Made by a program: the position numbers and the translations under genes
Part shown: one piece after another, positions 58,924-64,000 of the stretch
Numbering within the stretch: the first letter of the stretch is position 1
Layout: each line of letters starts with the position of its first letter
Notes under the pieces: generated by a model
What the model saw: the letters and a program-made list of their open reading frames with translations, nothing else
The model's database searches: none
Told to the model about the DNA's origin: nothing
Assembly (NCBI GenBank): GCA_039519185.1
Contig: CM076849.1
Location: 30,892,609-30,956,608 of the forward strand
Source: Astragalus membranaceus
Lineage: Eukaryota; Streptophyta; Magnoliopsida; Fabales; Fabaceae
Length of the DNA stretch: 64,000 nt
Direction of reading: 5' to 3'

Positions 58924-59638
58924 TTGCGAAGAGAGAGAAAAAGAGGAAAAAGAAGGAAAAATGAGAGGGAGAGTGAGGGAGAGAGAGGATTTCTAAAGAG
59001 ATGGAGAAGGGAGAGAAAAGGAGAACGAAGAGAGGGAGGCGCGGCGGTAGTGAAGGTGGCCTCGGTGGTGTTCGCCGGCAATGGGAGGTAAGTTTTGGAG
59101 TGGTGGTTGTTGTGAGGTTGTTGCGATGTGAGAGAGTGTTTGGTGGTGTACGAAGTGAGGGAGGGTGGTGGTTTGTGCGATGAACGATGGTGGCCGATAG
59201 CATGAAAGAATAAAAGTGCAATGCCAGGGCGTAATCGGTAGCATGCAGTGCCAGGGCGTAACCAGTAGCACAAAAGAATAAGATAATGCCAGGGCGTAAC
59301 CAGTAGCATGAAAGAATAAGTGCAATGCCAGGGTGTAACCGGTAGCATGCAGTGCCAAGGCGTAACCGATAGCTCAAAACAAAAATGTGATGCCAGGGCG
59401 TAACCGATAGCATGCAGTGCGAGGGCGTAACCGATAGCACAAAACAAAAATGCGATGCCAGGGCGTAACCGATAGCATGCAGTGTCAGGGCGTAACCGAT
59501 AACACAAAACAAAAAATGCGATGCTAGGGCGTAGCCGATAGCATGCAGTGCCAGGGCGTAGCCGATAGCACAAAATTAAAAATGCGATGCCAGGGCGTAA
59601 CCGATAGCATGCAGTGTCAGGGCGTAATCAATAGCACA
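58924..59638. repeat. AG-rich block and minisatellite, second copy
   Basis: Very similar to 36091-36768: the same TTGCGAAGAGAGAG start, the same GAGAGGGAGAGTGAGGG run and the same GCCAGGGCGTAACCGATAGC units. It probably is LTR sequence of the - strand Ogre. The array is interrupted by a MITE at 59647 and continues in degenerate form after 60143. Confidence 0.85.
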
Positions 59639-59646
59639 AGAATAAA

Positions 59647-60134
59647 TAGGCATGGCAACATAACCCGAACTGGCGGGTACCCACCCGACCCCGCCCCCGA
59701 GTTTGACGGGGAAAACCCGCTTTGACTGGGGACGGGGTTGGGTTCGGGGATGTCGATACCCACCCCGTCCCCACCCCGAACCCGCTCGACAAAACATAAA
59801 TTAATTATTTTATTTTATTATATGCATATTTACTCATTCATTTTGTTTCATAAATTTTGTTTATTTTTAATTTTGATCTATTTCCTATAGAAAAATCTAT
59901 TTTAATACTTTTAACTTTATTTTATCATTATATAATTATTATTATTTTATTTTATTAATTATTATAAATATATTTTTTGTATTTTTCCTATAAATTGTGG
60001 CGGAAACGGGTACCCGCAGGGAACCCGTCCCCGTTTGGGACGGGGTTGGGGGATGCAAAACCCGACCCCGATAGAGGTAGGGGCGGGGAAGGGGAATGCC
60101 AAACCCGCCCCGACCCGCCCCATTGCCATGCCTA
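59647..60134. mobile_element. GC-rich hAT-type MITE with perfect 8-bp target duplication
   Basis: Starts TAGGCATGGCAAC and ends ATTGCCATGCCTA (12-bp perfect inverted termini), 488 bp. AGAATAAA flanks it on both sides (59639-59646 and 60135-60142). Its ends are rich in GGGGCGGGG/CCCCGCCCC, the middle is nearly pure AT. Confidence 0.9.
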
Positions 60135-60566
60135 AGAATAAAGTGGCAGTACCAAGGCTGAACCGTAGTACAAAATCAAAATGACCAGTGTCAGGGCTAA
60201 ACCGTAGCATGGAGGGGAAATTAAATGCAATGCATGCCTTGCTCTGAATGACTCTATTTTTTATTATTATTACTTTATTCACAAAGAGACTGGAAAAACA
60301 CATGCTTCTTGTCATGAAGTGGAATGCATGGTTTAATATGAATTGTATGCATGTTATGACATGCAATGTAAGAGTTATGCATGCGCATAGAGATGGACAT
60401 GTTCTAAGGGTTATATTTGCTGAGAATATGTTTTCGTGCATGTTTTATTTGAAACCAATCAAGCTTGTCCTCGGTTGGAAACTTATAATTATCTTTGCCT
60501 TGCCAGATCTCTTTTCTTTTACGATCCTCATCCTCCAAAGCATGACACATTCCAGTTTGACCCCTT
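60135..60566. other. Degenerate minisatellite and LTR-like remnant
   Basis: Up to 60215 degenerate units of the GGCTAAACCGTAGCA type continue the array. The rest is AT-rich without a gene. A possible LTR start in - orientation (TGTCATGCTTTGGAGG on the - strand, ending at 60547) is tentative. Confidence 0.45.
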
Positions 60567-60889
60567 TGTCATACCCCAATTTTGTCCGGCTTAGGTCCAA
60601 ACCCTAATTTTCTCCACAAAAAATAATAATAATAAAATGTATTGCATTTTGAATCCTAGAAACCGCTCCAAAGTTTTCGAAATCATTCTTAGGGTTAAAA
60701 TGCACTTTTTAAGAAACTAGGGTTTTGAAAATGTGTTATGTATGCATGGCAAGTTTTGAAAAATATGTTATGCATGCATGGCAAGCTTTGGAAAATATTT
60801 TATGCATGCATGGCAAAAACATAAAAAAACATTTTTGTGGAAAATAAGAATTGATTTCCATTCTGTTCCAAGGGCCAAGAATCGATTTA

Positions 60890-61334
60890 TACTATTTGGT
60901 AAAGGCCATGAAATCGATTCCTTAATCCAATATTAAACCATGAAATCGATTTTCAGGCCATGTTAAGGAGCCAAGAATCGATTCCCCCTATGCTATCAAG
61001 GCATGAAATCGATTTTCAGGCCACTTTTAGGAGCCAAGAATCGATTCTCCCCTATGCTATCAAGGCATGAAATCGATTTTCAGGCCACTTTAAAGAGCCA
61101 AGAATCGATTCCTCCTTATTTTGTCAAAACATAAAATCGATTTTCAGGCCACTTTAAAGAGCCAAGAATCGATTCCTCCTCATTTTGTCAAAGCATGGAA
61201 TCGATTTTCAAGTCATTTCCAAGAGCCAAGAATCGATTCCCACTTATTTTAACTAAGCATGGAATCGATTTTCACCCATTTAGGATGTCCAAGAATCGAT
61301 TCTTTGCTATTTCCAAAGGCTCAAACAATCGATT
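60890..61334. repeat. AATCGATT array in the Ogre LTR
   Basis: Fifteen exact AATCGATT palindromes in 445 bp. They alternate between an AGCCAAGAATCGATTC context and a GAAATCGATTTTCAGGCCA context, so a composite unit of about 60-65 bp is tandemly repeated. Confidence 0.95.
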
Positions 61335-61377
61335 CATCCTTGCAATAAATGTTTTTAAAAATTCTACGCTTTCCTAA

Positions 61378-61391
61378 GCCTATAAATAGGC
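61378..61391 (+). promoter_or_regulatory. Candidate TATA box of the Ogre LTR
   Basis: GCCTATAAATAGGC, an inverted repeat around the TATA core, lies 43 bp after the last AATCGATT. It is identical, within AGCCTATAAATAGGCAG, to the box in the copia LTR. Transcription would be expected to start about 30 bp downstream (about 61415). Confidence 0.75.
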
Positions 61392-62284
61392 AGCCTCAAA
61401 TCACATTTTGGACACGGACACTTCACACAAGATCAGAGAGAAGAATTGCTACACACATTTTCACGAGATCTGAGACACATTTTTCACGAGATCTGAGAGA
61501 CATTTCACGAGATCGGGGAAGACAACTCTCGCAAATCTCATTTTCCAGTTCTCCGCTTCATTTTCGCTCGTTCTTCAGATCTGTAATATCTGTCTTCATC
61601 AGAGGTATTTCAGTCTTTTCATTTGTTAATATTTAGTTATTGTGATCCATGTGATTTAACTTAGCTATAGCATTCATCTACTCGTTCTTGTATGTTATCA
61701 TCCATTGCTGAGGACGAACCATATGACTCCCACTTATGCCTAGTGCATCATATTCTAAGTGGTGAAGATGGTCTCGGGTGATTCAGCTTGCCCCTTTTAA
61801 ACCCTCTCAAAAACATTTTTTTTTAGAACTACGTCGCTTTGATTCCCGTTTGGGATACGTAGGAGCGAGCCACGTCCTCGTCAAGCGCAGCAAATAAAAA
61901 TTCTTTTCATCCCCCTAAACCTCCATTTTCAAAACAAAACAAAAATCTTTTCAAACCCATTGTTGTTAGTAGCTAATCAGAACCGTAGTTCGTCTAGCTA
62001 TTGACGTCGATGTCCTTTCTCCAAAAGAACAGTAAGCGATGACCACCCATAGCCTTTGCTAGTTTGGTCATCAAACAAATCAATCCTTTTCAAAAAAGCT
62101 TTCAAAAAGAGAATAAAAACAAGTTGTTACCAACAGTCACCCAGAACCTTAGTTCGTTTGACTAGTGGTAGCGACTCCTTTTGAGTACTTAGCGGTGATT
62201 ACCCATAGCCTTAGCTAGTTTAATCACTCGCTAGTACTCGTCCTATTTCGAAAACTCACCTAAAAAGTTAAAAGACAAAAACCA

Positions 62285-62354
62285 AGAACTACGTAGCTTT
62301 GAATTCTCCATCGCACCGGGAGATACGTAGGAGCGGGCCATGTCCCGTCAAGCA
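62285..62354 (+). other. CTACGTAG hairpin block near the Ogre LTR end
   Basis: The arms CTACGTA and TACGTAG enclose a second pairing TCTCC/GGAGA around a short loop (ATCGCACC). Similar blocks, with the same GAGC...CCGTCAAGC tail, occur at 39388-39453, 39526-39593 and 61826-61889, and reversed at 35176-35243 and 35442-35509. They lie in the last part of each LTR and may be a structured RNA element. Confidence 0.7.
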
Positions 62355-62696
62355 CTTTTTTCTAAAAAACCTTTTTCCCCCCAAAATAAAATTTTTGTTA
62401 AGTTTTCCCAAGAAATAAATAGGCAAATCTAGGTATTTTTCAAATCAAGTGTTAAAACCACACATTTAATTAGAGGTTCCCTTTCGGTAGAAAGGACGTG
62501 CGCGGTGCTAACACCTTCCTCGCACGTAATCGACCCCCGAACCTATATCTCTAGTTTTCAAAGACCATCCGCCTTGTCCAAAAGACCTTTTTTCAATGTT
62601 TTGGTCTTAAAATTAAAATATTGGTGGCGGCTCCAAAATTTTTTCCACATTGTACATTGAGAAACCCCAAACGGGGATTTTTCGGGGTGCAACAGC

Positions 62697-62714
62697 TGGC
62701 GACTCCGCTGGGGA
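62697..62714 (+). other. Primer binding site of the second Ogre-like element
   Basis: TGGCGACTCCGCTGGGGA two bases after the LTR, the tRNA-Arg type. Confidence 0.88.
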
Positions 62715-63848
62715 CCTTTTTTTAAAGACGAGGGTCAAGCCTAACTAATTACAATGTGTGGTTTAATGTATTGTTGATTTGATTAAAACCTTGTTTGCCT
62801 TTCTTTCTTATCATTTATGGTAGGCGTATGCATTTGTGTTCTTCTATGTTCCTTGTCTTGTCTTATTCCCTTTCTTTTATCGTTTATGCCCATGCATTCT
62901 TCCAATCCCCATGTTCCCTTCTTTCTTTGCTCCTTTTCTTCAAGGTAAGCTCATGCATCTCTCCCCAATTCTATCATGTCCCTTCTTCTCAATTCCCTTT
63001 TTGAAGTAAGTAATGTGTTTGTTGTTGGTATCCTAGGCTAGTTGTATTTGAATAATATTGAACCATAGGGTAGACAACATGCTATTATCTGGACTGCTCT
63101 GGTTTTTCATTTCAGGTGGGGGTAGTACTAGGGAAAATGCCCTTGACACACACTACACTTATACCCTGTGACTATGTGCTTTGAGTGGGACCATAACCCA
63201 GGTCTGCAAAAACTTAGGAGAGTGGATTCGAGTAGTGAGAGCCCATCAGGACCTTTGTCCGTTTGGCTACTTGCGAAAGTTTCAACCAGAGTTGTGCTCT
63301 TTCATGATGCCTCACACCTAGCAGTTTGCTGCATTTGTGGGGAATTTTGTGAAAGGGACTGTAGCTCTGGTGGCCTTGTGAGGGAGTGAATAGAGCTACA
63401 TGGAAGGATTACCTTTTTAATTGCCCTAGATCATAGGTCTTACCTCTTTTTAGGTCACAAGGGCTTTTCCAAAATTGTGTGTGCATTATTGCATCTAGTT
63501 TAGTTCATTTCCGCCAACATTTTTTGAAAAAAACAACGAAATCAAAAAAATAGGTTTTTCCTTCTCTTTCATAAATACCTATATGGGGTGGCATATAGGG
63601 TATACCGCCCTAATTTTTCAAAACCCCACCTGTAAATATCTGTCTTTATAACAAGCATCCTCATCATCCGCATTTTACATCATAACAGCATGCATTCCAT
63701 AAGCAAAATTCTGAAAAATTCATACAGCATTCCTCATGCATCTAAATACAAAAATAACATAAAACCATATGCATTGCATTCATTTACGCATTCATACTTG
63801 TACTCATAAAAATGTTCTATCATCAGAGAGAGAAAAACAAAAGGCAAG
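62715..63848 (+). other. Leader of the second Ogre-like element, no ORF1
   Basis: About 1.13 kb of untranslated sequence, A/T-rich toward the end. Parts resemble the leader at 58200-58420. No ORF1-like frame is present; gag follows directly. Confidence 0.7.
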
Positions 63849-64000
63849 CTGGTTCGCCAACACCGATACTCCACTCGTCTACAAGCAAGATTAATGGCTA
63901 GCAATCAACATCTCGAGAATGAGGACCACCAGGGTCAAGATGAGTCGGTTGTGGAGATTCTTAACCCTGAGCAGTTGGCTCAAGAGAATCAAGCTTTGAA
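63849..64000 (+). CDS. Start of Ogre-like gag, cut by the window end
   Basis: About 50 codons of gag, with VRQHRYSTRLQARLMA and LNPEQLAQENQAL conserved relative to the gag beginning at 47651 on the - strand. The codon that aligns with the other element's start ATG reads CTG here (63849). The first in-frame ATG is at 63894, so the start may have shifted or been lost. The rest lies beyond the window. Confidence 0.8.
   Translation, partial: MVRQHRYSTRLQARLMASNQHLENEDHQGQDESVVEILNPEQLAQENQAL

Larger units (their letters stand above)
60567..62694 (+). repeat. 5' LTR of a second Ogre-like element
   Basis: 2128 bp. It starts TGTCATACCCCAATTTTGTC and ends ATTTTTCGGGGTGCAACA and is followed directly by a primer site. 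It contains 15 AATCGATT copies (60890-61334), a TATA box (61378-61391), repeats of CACGAGATCTGAGA (61462-61512), and CTACG-type hairpin blocks at 61826-61889 and 62285-62354. It differs strongly from the LTR at 36769 except at the ends and the hairpin blocks. Confidence 0.92.

Noticed and set aside
58752..59573. 273-codon - strand frame
   Set aside because: It is the second copy of the same minisatellite plus AG-rich flank read on the complementary strand; not a gene.
60890..61334. CRISPR-like array of regularly spaced repeats
   Set aside because: The repeated element is only 8 bp, spacers are similar to each other and the surroundings are a plant LTR.

Overview
The window is plant nuclear DNA, most likely from a legume (Fabaceae). 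The evidence is one intron-rich plant ABCB transporter gene embedded in nested transposable elements, among them Ogre/Tat elements with a tRNA-Arg-type primer site, an element group especially abundant in legumes. The family assignment of the organism is inference. I see no bacterial, organellar, tRNA, rRNA or CRISPR feature.

Layout. 1-17110: the right-hand part of a CACTA (En/Spm) DNA transposon on the + strand. It holds the 3' exons of a TNP2-type transposase and a second, Transposase_24/TNPA-like gene. An exon of the second gene is interrupted by a young 9-kb Tekay/Del-type Ty3/gypsy retrotransposon (5299-14333, TSD GCTTC). One of its introns carries an antisense, still spliceable piece of what looks like a host gene. 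The element ends at 17110 in subterminal GGCGGTTTAAACC repeats and a TTTTTTTGTAGTG terminus. 16291-22841: two near-identical 3.28-kb tandem copies of that terminus plus flanking LTR and LINE debris. 23855-32188: a 12-exon ABCB2/ABCB10-like full ABC transporter that reads through in frame (1239 aa by my joins); introns hold several MITEs and a SINE. It is the only ordinary, apparently functional host gene here.

34.7-64 kb is an Ogre (Ty3/gypsy, Tat group) cluster. A decayed Ogre lies on the - strand (internal region about 58.9 to 39.9 kb) with an extra ORF1, gag, protease, G-patch domain, a probable intron, RT, two RNase H domains and a deleted integrase. A complete 7.85-kb Ty1/copia element (48013-55863, TSD GCTTT, SIRE-like, - strand) sits inside the end of its ORF1. 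A + strand Ogre LTR (36769-39898) abuts it in an unnatural junction. A second Ogre-like element begins at 60567 on the + strand (LTR, PBS, leader, start of gag) and runs off the window.

The most interesting signal is regulatory. The LTRs of two unrelated retrotransposons, the copia element and the + strand Ogre, both have a dense array of the palindrome AATCGATT followed about 40 bp later by an identical 17-bp core promoter box, AGCCTATAAATAGGCAG. Other points worth checking are the possible +1 frameshift site at the copia gag/pol boundary, the gene fragment carried by the CACTA element, the recent 3.28-kb duplication with a filler junction, and the iterated CTACGTAG hairpin in Ogre LTRs.
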